DNA of 64,000 bases from Deltaproteobacteria bacterium (GTDB taxonomy: Bacteria > Myxococcota > Kuafuiibacteriia > Kuafuiibacteriales > Kuafuiibacteriaceae): the NCBI GenBank assembly GCA_020632995.1, contig JACKEN010000009.1, positions 62,001-126,000 on the forward strand, read 5' to 3'. Position numbers and translations under genes: made by a program. Every line of letters begins with the position of its first letter. The first letter of the stretch is position 1. Positions 17,617 through 25,895 of the stretch are shown one piece after another. The notes below the pieces were generated by a model, which did no database searches, was not told the origin of the DNA, and saw only the letters and a program-made list of their open reading frames with translations.

Positions 17617-18057
17617 TCAGCGGGCGGGGATCGACCCCTCGATGGAGGCCCGGACCTCGGCCGTGCCGGCGCCACCGGCCACCATGTCGCAGACGTCCTT
17701 CGCCCGGGTGCTCCCCATGTAGTACTCCATGAAGCGGCTGCAGCCCCGCGGATCCAGCTTCGAGAGGATCTGGACCCCGAGGAGGGCCGCCTCGACCCGA
17801 GCCTCGGCCTTCGACCCCTGGGCCTCGAGCTTGCACGCGGGCCCGAAGGCCTGCTGCCAGGCCTGGGCCACCAGCTCCTCCTCGTCCACGTTGGCGGGGG
17901 TGCGGCCGTCCGGGCCGGCGCGGCGGTTCTGGGTCAGGTAGCTGCGGACCGCCTTGGACCACGACTCCTGGCAGTCGGCCAGGTCCCGGGCCTGGGCCAC
18001 CCCGGTGACCCCGACCCCCAGCGCTCCGAACAGGCAAATCGCGAGCAGGCGTCTCAT
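17617..18057 (-). CDS. Small secreted helical protein, unknown
   Basis: This is a 146-residue protein with a signal peptide (MRRLLAICLFGALGVGVTGV, cleavage after AQA). The mature part is helical with four cysteines (CQESW, CKLEA, CSRF, CDMV), possibly forming two disulfides. I recognise no family. It lies 49 bases upstream of the 2Fe-2S gene on the same strand and may share its transcript. A weak TTGTCC-17-TAATCC promoter sits directly before the ATG; no clear Shine-Dalgarno is present. Confidence 0.75.
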   Translation of the reverse strand: MRRLLAICLFGALGVGVTGVAQARDLADCQESWSKAVRSYLTQNRRAGPDGRTPANVDEEELVAQAWQQAFGPACKLEAQGSKAEARVEAALLGVQILSKLDPRGCSRFMEYYMGSTRAKDVCDMVAGGAGTAEVRASIEGSIPAR

Positions 18058-18066
18058 CAGCCCAGA

Positions 18067-18095
18067 GGATTACCGCCCCCCGGGGCTGGGGACAA
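18067..18095 (-). promoter_or_regulatory. Possible promoter of the small secreted protein gene
   Basis: On the minus strand TTGTCC (18095-18090) and TAATCC (18072-18067) are separated by 17 bases. The -10 box ends 9 bases before the ATG at 18057, which would give almost no leader. A nearby TTTGCCGTCCG string is shared with the -35 region at 3721-3732. Confidence 0.3.
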
Positions 18096-18194
18096 GTTTA
18101 TGGCGGACGGCAAAGACCTCCGCCCGGGCAGGGCCGCCCCCCGTATAGCTCCGGGGCCACCATTTGGACTAAGGATTGCCCTGGGAGTTCCAGA

Positions 18195-19241
18195 TTGATA
18201 ACCAACCGCACCTTGGTTCGAGGAGACAGCCTCGCGGGGGCCATCGCCACCACCCTCGCCTATTGCGACATCTTCGCGTTCGCGCCCACCGCGCGTGAGC
18301 TCCACCGGTTCCTCATCGGCCGGCGGGCCACCCGGGCCGAGGTGCGGCGTGAGCTCGCCAACCACACCGGCCTGTCCCGGATGCTGGCCGAGCAGGACGG
18401 CCACTGGTGCTTCCGGGGCAAGGAGCACCTGATCCCCCGGCGGATCCGGTTCTCCCGCCACAGCGCCGCGATGTGGCCCCGGGCCCGGCAGATCGCGGCC
18501 CGGGTGGAGCGCTCGGGCCTGGCCAGCTGCGGCATGGTCACCGGCTCCCTCGCCGCCGACAACGCGGACGAGCACGCCGACATCGACTTCCTGCTCGTGT
18601 ACCCCACCGCCCGCACGTACGTGTCCTTCGCCGCGGTGCGCCTCATGGTGGGGGTCCCGGGATCGCCCCTCGGCAAGATGTGCCCGAACTACGCGATCAG
18701 CGAGGCGCGGCTCGAGATCCGGCCGCAGAACCTCTTCACCGCGTGGGAGATCGCCAAGGCGGTGCCGATGTTCGGCTTCGACGTGTACGGCCGCTTCGTG
18801 CAGGCGAACCGCTGGGTGCAACGCTACTTGCCGAACGCGCTCCCCGGCCTCGACGCCCTGCCCGCCTCGGAGCCCCAGCCTTCCCGGCTGCGCGGGCTCC
18901 TCGACCGGGTGGCCGAGAGCCGGCCGCTCCAGCGCCTCGAGGGCCTGGAGCGCGACCGCAAGCAGCGGGCCGACGTCCGGGACGTCGGGGTGGACATGAA
19001 CAGCCGCACCGCCCAGGGGTCGATGGACCGCCACTCGCCGACCCGCCCCTTCCACACCCTGAGCGAGCTGCGCTACCGCATGGACCTGTACGGGCTGGTG
19101 GACCACGCCCTCTACGAGGAGGTCGCCTTCTCCGCCCGCCCCCTCGCGGCCGAGATGGGCCGCTGGGGCGAGAGCACGATCGGGGTGGGCGAGGAGCCCG
19201 AGGCCCGCGGCGAAGACGATCAGGTCACCGGGGCGGCCTGA
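18195..19241 (+). CDS. Nucleotidyltransferase-fold protein with winged-helix N-terminus
   Basis: This is a 348-residue cytoplasmic protein. Residues 10-95 look like a winged helix (TLAYCDIFAFAPTARELHRF, RRATRAEVRREL). Residues about 110-160 carry the minimal nucleotidyltransferase signature: GMVTGSLAADNA followed by HADIDFLLV, supplying the GS and the DxD metal ligands. The remainder is helical and basic. TTG 18195 is used because GGGAG lies eight bases upstream and no ATG/GTG fits in frame. It should transfer a nucleotide to a protein, RNA or small molecule; substrate unknown. There is no HEPN partner next to it, arguing against a standard MNT/HEPN toxin-antitoxin. Confidence 0.75.
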   Translation: MITNRTLVRGDSLAGAIATTLAYCDIFAFAPTARELHRFLIGRRATRAEVRRELANHTGLSRMLAEQDGHWCFRGKEHLIPRRIRFSRHSAAMWPRARQIAARVERSGLASCGMVTGSLAADNADEHADIDFLLVYPTARTYVSFAAVRLMVGVPGSPLGKMCPNYAISEARLEIRPQNLFTAWEIAKAVPMFGFDVYGRFVQANRWVQRYLPNALPGLDALPASEPQPSRLRGLLDRVAESRPLQRLEGLERDRKQRADVRDVGVDMNSRTAQGSMDRHSPTRPFHTLSELRYRMDLYGLVDHALYEEVAFSARPLAAEMGRWGESTIGVGEEPEARGEDDQVTGAA

Positions 19242-19281
19242 CACCTGCACGGTCGGGTCTGCGCCGCCGTCGATGCAGGTG
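19242..19281 (+). terminator. Possible terminator hairpin after the nucleotidyltransferase
   Basis: CACCTGCA (19242-19249) and TGCAGGTG (19274-19281) form an 8-base-pair stem beginning immediately after the TGA. The loop is 24 bases and there is no T-run. The remaining 87 bases to the next gene include TTGACG at 19332, a plausible -35 box. Confidence 0.3.
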
Positions 19282-19368
19282 ACACCGCTGCAACCCGCCG
19301 CCGTGCGCGCCGTCGCCGGTTGTCCAGCATCTTGACGCCGCGGATCGGGCCTTGCATTTCATAGTGTC

Positions 19369-21822
19369 ATGCCTCGGACCCGCCTCCTCGCCCTCGCCCT
19401 CGTCACCACCACCGCGTGCGGCGACGCCGTCCTGAACCAGAACGACCCCACCCTCCAGGTGGTGGACCAGAGCCTCGACACCGCGAACCAGATCACCATC
19501 CAGAAGGTGGTGGCGCCCGCGGTGGGCTTCGTCGTGATCCGCGAGGACGAAGCCGGGACCCCAGGCGCGCTCGTTGGGAAGCTGAAGGTCGAGCAAGGCA
19601 CGAGCAAGGACATCGCCCTCACCCTCGATCGCGCGGCCCGCGACGGTGAGCTCTTGCATGCTGTCTTGCACCGCGACACCGGCACCCCGGGCGCCTTCGC
19701 GTTCGACAGCGACCCGACCATAGATCCGCCGGTGACCAACGAGGCCGGGGACGTGGTCAAGGCCTCCTTCACCGTCGCGGTCAGCGGTGAGATCGACGGC
19801 CCCTCGGTGACCGCGGTGGACCAGGTGGCGGACCCCGCCAACCAGGTCGTGGTGGCCAAGGTGGTCTCGGCCGGCCCCGGCTTCATCGCGATCCACGCCG
19901 ACGACGCGGGCGAGATCGGGGGGGCGCTGGCCTACGCCGCGGTGCCCCAGGGGACCTCGAGCGATGTGCAGGTCATCCTGCCGCGCGCGGCCACCGACGG
20001 CGAGCGCCTGCACGCGGTGCTCCACGTGGACGACGGCGTGATCGGCACCTGGGAGTTCGAGGGCGGCGGCGGGCAGGACGCGCCGGCCACCGACGCCGAG
20101 GGGCAGGTGGTCGCCGCGCCCTTCACCGTGACCCTCCCGGTGGTGGCCGGCCCCGCGATCACGGTCGAGGACCAGCGCGTGGACCCGCTGGACCAGGTGG
20201 TGGTGCCCGAGGTGCAGGCCGAGGTCGACGGCTTCGTGGTGATCCGCGAGGACGACCTCGGCCAGCTCGGCCCGGTGATCGGCCACGCCGCGGTGAGCCG
20301 CGGGACCACCGCCGACGTGGCGGTGACCCTGGCGCGCGAGGTGGTCTCGGGCGAGCGCTTGCACGCCGTCCTCCACCTCGACAGCGGGGTGGTGGGCACC
20401 TTCGAGTACGACGGTGAGAACGGGCTCGACCCCGCGGTGTCCGACGCCCAGGGCGTCATCGTCGCCGGCGCGTTCGTGGTGCGCTTCGAGCCCCGGGTGA
20501 CCGCCCAGAGCCAGACGGTGGATCCCACGGACCGGGTGGTGGTCTCCGAGGTGCGGGTGAACGGCCCCGGCTGGCTGCTCATCCAGGCGGACGAGGGCGG
20601 CCCCGGCGAGGTGCTTGGCCGGATCCCGGTGCAGCACGGCACCAACGCCGACCTCCCGGTGACCCTGAGCCGCCACGTGCGGAGCGGCGAGACCCTCTTC
20701 GCCGCGCTCCACACCGACGACGGCGTGGTGGGCGACTGGGAGTACGACGGGGTGAACGGGCTCGACCTGCCGGTGGAGGACAGCGCGGGCGTCGCGGTGA
20801 CCGCGGGCTTCGAGGTGCGCTTCGACGACCAGGTCGAGGTCGCGAGCCAGTTCTGCGACCCCACCACCCGGGTGGTGGTGGCGCGCGTCGTCTCCGACGG
20901 CCCGGGCTTCATCACCATCCGCGAGCCGGGCCAGGACGGCCCGGGGGCGGTCCTCGGCGCCACCGCGGTGGCGAACGGGGCGCAGGGCCCGGTGACCGTC
21001 ACCCTCGAGCGCCCCATCCGCCAGGGCGAGACCCTCCTCGCGGTGCTCCACCGCGACAACGGCGTGGTGGGGACCTTCGAGTACACCGGCCCCGGCACCC
21101 CCGACGAGCCCGCCACCGACGCCGACGGCGCGCTCGTCGCCCCCGACCTCGTGGTGCAGCACCTCGAGGTGGACGCGCACGACCAGGTGGTGAGCCCCAC
21201 CGACCAGGTGATGGTCGACGCCGCGGTCAGCGACCGCGACGGGTTCGTGGTGATCTACAGCGACAACGGCGGCGCCCCCGACCGCGCGCTCGGGCAGGCC
21301 GCGGTGGGCGCGGGCAGCACCGGCCCGGTGATGGTGACCCTGGAGCGCTCGGTGGTGCTCAACGAGCGCCTCTACGCGGTGCTCCATCAGGACGCGGGGG
21401 TGCTCGGGGTCTTCGAGCCCGCCCTCGACCTGCCGCGCGAGCTCGACGGCACCCAGGTGCAAGCGCCCTTGACAGTAGACTTCGTGCCGACGGTGGTGGC
21501 GGCGCCCCAGCCCGCGGGCATGACGGTGACGGTGGCCCTGGCGGTGTCCCCCGGCGAGGGCTGGGTGGTGATCCACGACGGCACCGCCACCGCCCGCGGC
21601 ACCACCATGCTGGCCGCGGTCCACCTGGCCAACGGCGGAAACACGGACGTCGTGGTGAACCTGGGGAGCCGCGGGGCGATTCAGGGCGAGACCCTGTGGG
21701 CGGTGCTTCGGCTGGACGGAGGTCAGCCCGGCGTGCCGGAGTTCGACGGCACCCTGCCCCCCGACCCCGAGATCCCCAACGGGGTTGGCGGCGTGGTGCA
21801 GACCAGCTTCCTGATCCAGTAG
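19369..21822 (+). CDS. Lipoprotein with seven tandem beta-domain repeats
   Basis: This is an 817-residue protein. A signal (MPRTRLLALALV) ends TTAC, a weak lipobox. The rest is seven repeats of about 105-120 residues. Each begins with a VxxQxxDPxxQVVV strand, then GPGF(I/V)xI(H/R), a Gly-rich turn, a GTxxDVxVTL strand and GExLxAVLHxDxGVxGxFE. The pattern resembles the DUF7282 domain seen in archaeal and bacterial surface proteins. Repeat 7 is the most diverged. No catalytic residues are evident; the protein is probably an extended surface stalk or adhesin. It has no close Shine-Dalgarno. Its stop is 10 bases from the convergent kinase gene. Confidence 0.88.
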   Translation: MPRTRLLALALVTTTACGDAVLNQNDPTLQVVDQSLDTANQITIQKVVAPAVGFVVIREDEAGTPGALVGKLKVEQGTSKDIALTLDRAARDGELLHAVLHRDTGTPGAFAFDSDPTIDPPVTNEAGDVVKASFTVAVSGEIDGPSVTAVDQVADPANQVVVAKVVSAGPGFIAIHADDAGEIGGALAYAAVPQGTSSDVQVILPRAATDGERLHAVLHVDDGVIGTWEFEGGGGQDAPATDAEGQVVAAPFTVTLPVVAGPAITVEDQRVDPLDQVVVPEVQAEVDGFVVIREDDLGQLGPVIGHAAVSRGTTADVAVTLAREVVSGERLHAVLHLDSGVVGTFEYDGENGLDPAVSDAQGVIVAGAFVVRFEPRVTAQSQTVDPTDRVVVSEVRVNGPGWLLIQADEGGPGEVLGRIPVQHGTNADLPVTLSRHVRSGETLFAALHTDDGVVGDWEYDGVNGLDLPVEDSAGVAVTAGFEVRFDDQVEVASQFCDPTTRVVVARVVSDGPGFITIREPGQDGPGAVLGATAVANGAQGPVTVTLERPIRQGETLLAVLHRDNGVVGTFEYTGPGTPDEPATDADGALVAPDLVVQHLEVDAHDQVVSPTDQVMVDAAVSDRDGFVVIYSDNGGAPDRALGQAAVGAGSTGPVMVTLERSVVLNERLYAVLHQDAGVLGVFEPALDLPRELDGTQVQAPLTVDFVPTVVAAPQPAGMTVTVALAVSPGEGWVVIHDGTATARGTTMLAAVHLANGGNTDVVVNLGSRGAIQGETLWAVLRLDGGQPGVPEFDGTLPPDPEIPNGVGGVVQTSFLIQ

Positions 21823-21831
21823 CGCCTGGGA

Positions 21832-24800
21832 TCAACCGGGCCGGCGCACCCGCTTCAGGACCCCGTTCTCGACCCCCGCCTCGTCCACCACCAACGTGGT
21901 GGTCTCGCTCATCGAGGGCCCCGACCACTCCAGCGTGTAGCGGCCGGGCGGGAGCCGCCGCAAGACGACCTGCGAGCCCCACCAGCCCGAGCGGCAGAGC
22001 ACCGGGCCGGCGCCGTCCTTCTTGGCGCCGAGGGCGATGCCGAGCGGCGCCACCTCGACCCGCTCGGCCTTGGCCGGGATGTCGACCGCGACGTCGAGCA
22101 GCACGCCGCCCCCCGCGGGCAGGCGCTGCGCGCCGGCGCCGTAGCGGAGGGTCAGGCCGGCCGCGGTGGCCGAGACCCGGGCCTTGCAGTCGTTCACCGA
22201 GACCTCGCGCGCCCGCCAGGCCCCGCTGGCGTCGCGCCCCACCCAGCTCACAGAGGTCAGCGCCGGGGCGCGGGCCTCGACGAGGTAGCCGTCGCTCCCC
22301 ACCGGGCTGATGCGGGCCTTGGCGTCCACCACCACCGAGCCGCCTGCGCCGTCCTCGACAAGGTAGGTTGCACCGCTCTGGGTTACGCTGAGGCCGCGCT
22401 TCTTGAGGTCGGCCAGCACCGTGCTGAGCCGTTGGGCGGGCGTGGGCTCGGCGGCCGGAGTGGCCTCGGCCGGCATGGTCAGGGTGCGCGGCGGCGCCGG
22501 GGGCACCGGGGCGGGCGCGGGTCGCTCCGGGGCGGGCTCGGGATCGGGGTCCGGGTCGGGCTCGGGCGCGACCTTGGGCGCCACCACGGGCTTCGGCGGT
22601 GCTGGGGTCGGCACCTCGGGCTCGGCCGGCGCAGGATCGGGGGCCGGCTCGGGCGCCACGACAGCGTCCGGCGTGGCCCGGATCGGCGCCTCGGGCTCGG
22701 CCGGCATGGGCTCGTCGGGCGGCGCCTCCGGCTCGGCGGGCGGCGCCTCCGGCTCGGCGGGCGCGGGCGCCACCAACGCAACCTCGGTTGCCTCGTGCTC
22801 CACCGCCTCGGGATCCGCGCCCTCGTCGGGCGCCGCGGCCGGCTCGGGGACCGCGTCGGTGCCCGGGGCCGGCGCCTCCAGCGCGGCCCGCTCCGCCTGC
22901 GCCTCGGCCTCGCTCGGGGCGCCCGCGGTGGCGGTGGTCACCTCAGCCGGGGGCACCTCGCTCGGCGCCGCGGCGGCCGCCTGCTCGTCCGCCAGGGTGC
23001 GCAGGGCCACCGTCGGCTCGTCGCCCGGCTCCTGGGGCAGCATCTGCCAGACCAGCACCCCGGCCACCGCGAGGGCGAGCACGGCGGCGCCGGAGAGGAT
23101 CCACACGAGGGGCGACGATCGACGCGGCGCGGGCGCCGCGGGCGGGGCGCCGAGGGGGGCGGTGGCGGCGCGGGCCGCGGGCTCCTCGAGGACCGGCGGC
23201 TCCACCGGCTCGAACCCGGCGTCGTAGTCATCCTCGTCGTCGTCGAGGTCGATCGGGATCGGCTCCACCCCGAGCCCGCTCCGGATCTGGCTCACCACGT
23301 CGGGCGAGAGGCGGCGGGTCGGCATCCCGTCGAAGTTCTCGTCCACCATGGCCGCGCCCGAGGTCGGGAAGACGGTGGGCGGGCGGGCGCCCTGCTCGCT
23401 CGGGTCGACCTCGGTGTCCCCGCCGAGCTCGAGGATGGACCCCACCCGCTCGGCCTGCAGGCGGTCCACCGCTTGGATCACCCGGGCCGAGCCGGTGGTC
23501 TTGCGCCCGAAGTCGTCGAGGGCCGCGAGGCTGTCGGGCGAGCCGACCAGGGTGATCTCGCGGACGTCGCCGTGCTGCGAGACCCCGGAGAGGGCCTCGA
23601 GCTGGGCGACCTCGTCCGGGGACGCCATCCGCTCCTCGAGCGAGCGGATCAGGCGCTGCTCCTTGGTCTTCACCTCGCTGAACAGGTCGTCCAGCAGCTC
23701 CGCCACCGCCGCCTCGCGGTCCGTGACCCCGAGCCCCCGGGCGAAGTCGGCCAGCTGCGACCCCAGCTCCTTCGCGGACTGGGTGCGGCGGGCGGGATCG
23801 CGGGCCAGCGCGTTGAGGATGATGTGGTCCAGCACCGGGTTGGGCTGGCCCCGCACCACCGTCGGCGGCTCGATGGGGGCGCTCTGGACCGCGAGGAGGG
23901 TGTCGTACTCGATGTCGCGCTTGAACAGGCGGCAGCCCGCCGCCATCTCCCACAGGCACACCCCGAGCGAGAACACGTCGGAGCGCGCGTCCACCTCGCG
24001 CCCCTCCGCCTGCTCGGGCGACATGTACGCTGCCTTGCCCTTCACCAGCCCCACCGCGGTCTTGGCGATGCGCTCGGTGGCCCGCGCGACCCCGAAGTCG
24101 ATGACCTTGGTGACCCCGGCGTAGGTGATGAAGATGTTCTGGGGGCTGACGTCCCGGTGCACCACCTTCAGCGGCGCGCCGTCCTTGGACACCGCGCTGT
24201 GGGCGGCGTGCAGGCCGTAGGCGGCGTCGGCCCCGATCGCCGCGATCACCTCGTAGGCGAGCCCGCTGTGCTGGCTGTAGGCCTCGATCATCACCCGCAC
24301 GAGCGGGCGCCCCTCCAGGTACTCGGTCGCCAGGTAGTAGCGCCCCGCGTCCTTGCCGAAGTTCACCACCTTCAGCACGTTGGGGTGGTGGATGTGGCCC
24401 ATGATCTTGGCCTCATCCAGGAGCATGTCGAGGGCCTCCTCGTCCTGCTCGAGCAGGTTGCCTTGCGACCCGAGGACCTTGAGCGCGACCAGGCCGCCGA
24501 GCTTGCCGTCCTTGATCTTCCGCCCGAGGTAGATCTCGCCCATGCCCCCGCGGCCGATCGACGCCACGACCCGGTAGTGCCCGACCCGCACCGCGTCGGC
24601 GCGCTCGCCCGTGCGCTCCACCGACGGCGGCGGCGGCGCGGCGTTGGCCATCAGCCCGGCCCGCGCGTCGTCGTCGGAGGCCTCGATCGACTCCACGAGG
24701 TCTTCGCCGTCGTGGGTGACGTCGGAGGGCTCGTCATCGTAGCCCGCCGCGTCCGGCACCACCGGGCCGGTGTCCGGCGGGTCGAAGGGCGACTCCATGA

Positions 24801-25845
24801 AGGCCGCGTCGTCGAACTCGTCCAGGGTGAGGCTCTCGGACTCGCGCTCCCGGCCGAAGGGATCCAGCTCGTCCTCGGGATCCACGCGCCCCGCCTCGGT
24901 CTCGGCGGTGTCGGCGCGCAGGACGTCCATCTCGACGATGAAGGGGGTGGCGGAGGAGGTGTCGCTCGGCACCAGCTCGAGATCGCTCGAGTCGAGGCTG
25001 GGCACGGAGTCGGCCCACTCCACGGGCAGGCGCAGGCCCACCGCCACCGCCTCGCCCCCGCCCCGGAGCACCGCACCCTCGATGTCGAGGGCGCCCGCGG
25101 TGGGCTCCTCGTCCTCGAAGGGCTCGTCCAGCGACGGGTCCCGGAAGATGTGGAGCACGGACGAGGTGAAGCGCAGGCGGCGTTGCTTGAGCTGGTCCGG
25201 GTCCTGGCGCTTCAGGTAGACGTCGATCGCCCGCGCGAGCTCCGCGCAGGACTTGAACTTGAGCTCGGCCAGGCGGTCGAGGAGCGCGCTCCCCTTGGGG
25301 TTCACCGCGCGGGTCGCGAGCAGGATCCGCATGAGGCCCATCAGGGCCTCCACGTCCTCCATGAGGTCGCCCCGCCGCCCGTGGACCCCCACCACCACGG
25401 TCTCGCCGCGCCGGGAGACCATGATCTCGTCCAGGGTGAGGCCGCCGTGGATCAGCTTGGCCGGGGTGCCGTCCTCCTCGGCCAGGGCGTGGAGCGCGGC
25501 GAGGGCCCGGGCCACGTCGTGTACGAGGGACAGGGCCACGTTCACCGTGACGTGGTCCCGCACGATCTCGGCCGCCCCGCCCAGCGCGAAGCCCTCGACG
25601 AAGGTCTCCTGCACCTCGAGCGCCCCCTGGTGCATGCGCAGCCCGAGGATCGGGGCGAGCCCCGGGATCTTCGCCCGGCGCACCAGCTCGAGCGCCCGGG
25701 CGCGCTCGTTGGGCAGAGGGGGGACGTCGGAGGAGAAGCGACGCAGGATCACCCGCTCGCCATCGCCGAAGCGACCGAGGAGCACCTGCTGGCCACCGCG
25801 CTCCCACAGGAGGCGCTCGGCCACTATCGCGCCCACAGACGGCAT
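21832..25845 (-). CDS. Transmembrane Ser/Thr kinase with N-terminal pseudokinase domain
   Basis: This is a 1337-residue protein. Residues about 11-215 look like a degenerate kinase: RVILRRF where VAIK should be, LIHGGLTLDEIMV in place of HRDLKxxN, and VVGVHG in place of DFG. An acidic linker (about 240-420) leads to an intact kinase: GRGGMG at 431-436, Lys456 in VALKV, HRD at 563-565, DFG at 583-585, and YMSPEQ. A transmembrane helix lies near 911-933. Outside the membrane is a long Pro/Glu/Ala-rich stalk (APPAEPEAPPDEP) and a C-terminal beta domain of about 200 residues. The pseudokinase may regulate the kinase. Targets are unknown. Confidence 0.92.
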   Translation of the reverse strand: MPSVGAIVAERLLWERGGQQVLLGRFGDGERVILRRFSSDVPPLPNERARALELVRRAKIPGLAPILGLRMHQGALEVQETFVEGFALGGAAEIVRDHVTVNVALSLVHDVARALAALHALAEEDGTPAKLIHGGLTLDEIMVSRRGETVVVGVHGRRGDLMEDVEALMGLMRILLATRAVNPKGSALLDRLAELKFKSCAELARAIDVYLKRQDPDQLKQRRLRFTSSVLHIFRDPSLDEPFEDEEPTAGALDIEGAVLRGGGEAVAVGLRLPVEWADSVPSLDSSDLELVPSDTSSATPFIVEMDVLRADTAETEAGRVDPEDELDPFGRERESESLTLDEFDDAAFMESPFDPPDTGPVVPDAAGYDDEPSDVTHDGEDLVESIEASDDDARAGLMANAAPPPPSVERTGERADAVRVGHYRVVASIGRGGMGEIYLGRKIKDGKLGGLVALKVLGSQGNLLEQDEEALDMLLDEAKIMGHIHHPNVLKVVNFGKDAGRYYLATEYLEGRPLVRVMIEAYSQHSGLAYEVIAAIGADAAYGLHAAHSAVSKDGAPLKVVHRDVSPQNIFITYAGVTKVIDFGVARATERIAKTAVGLVKGKAAYMSPEQAEGREVDARSDVFSLGVCLWEMAAGCRLFKRDIEYDTLLAVQSAPIEPPTVVRGQPNPVLDHIILNALARDPARRTQSAKELGSQLADFARGLGVTDREAAVAELLDDLFSEVKTKEQRLIRSLEERMASPDEVAQLEALSGVSQHGDVREITLVGSPDSLAALDDFGRKTTGSARVIQAVDRLQAERVGSILELGGDTEVDPSEQGARPPTVFPTSGAAMVDENFDGMPTRRLSPDVVSQIRSGLGVEPIPIDLDDDEDDYDAGFEPVEPPVLEEPAARAATAPLGAPPAAPAPRRSSPLVWILSGAAVLALAVAGVLVWQMLPQEPGDEPTVALRTLADEQAAAAAPSEVPPAEVTTATAGAPSEAEAQAERAALEAPAPGTDAVPEPAAAPDEGADPEAVEHEATEVALVAPAPAEPEAPPAEPEAPPDEPMPAEPEAPIRATPDAVVAPEPAPDPAPAEPEVPTPAPPKPVVAPKVAPEPDPDPDPEPAPERPAPAPVPPAPPRTLTMPAEATPAAEPTPAQRLSTVLADLKKRGLSVTQSGATYLVEDGAGGSVVVDAKARISPVGSDGYLVEARAPALTSVSWVGRDASGAWRAREVSVNDCKARVSATAAGLTLRYGAGAQRLPAGGGVLLDVAVDIPAKAERVEVAPLGIALGAKKDGAGPVLCRSGWWGSQVVLRRLPPGRYTLEWSGPSMSETTTLVVDEAGVENGVLKRVRRPG

Positions 25846-25895
25846 GATCCCACCTGCTCTTACCAGGCGAGCGGGCGCCCGCGCAAAATCAACGG

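Noticed and set aside
12960..17732. Very long open frame on the plus strand opposite four real genes
   Set aside because: It runs antisense across the amidase, lipoprotein and 2Fe-2S genes; the translation is His/Gly/Arg-rich with no domain, a by-product of GC-rich codon use.
18195..19241. Nucleotidyltransferase considered as an MNT/HEPN toxin-antitoxin module
   Set aside because: No HEPN-type gene is adjacent and the protein is about three times the usual MNT length.
21832..25845. Pro/Glu/Ala repeats (near 22600-22800) considered as a DNA repeat array or CRISPR
   Set aside because: The repeats are in-frame codons of a proline-rich stalk, irregular in length, and have no spacers.
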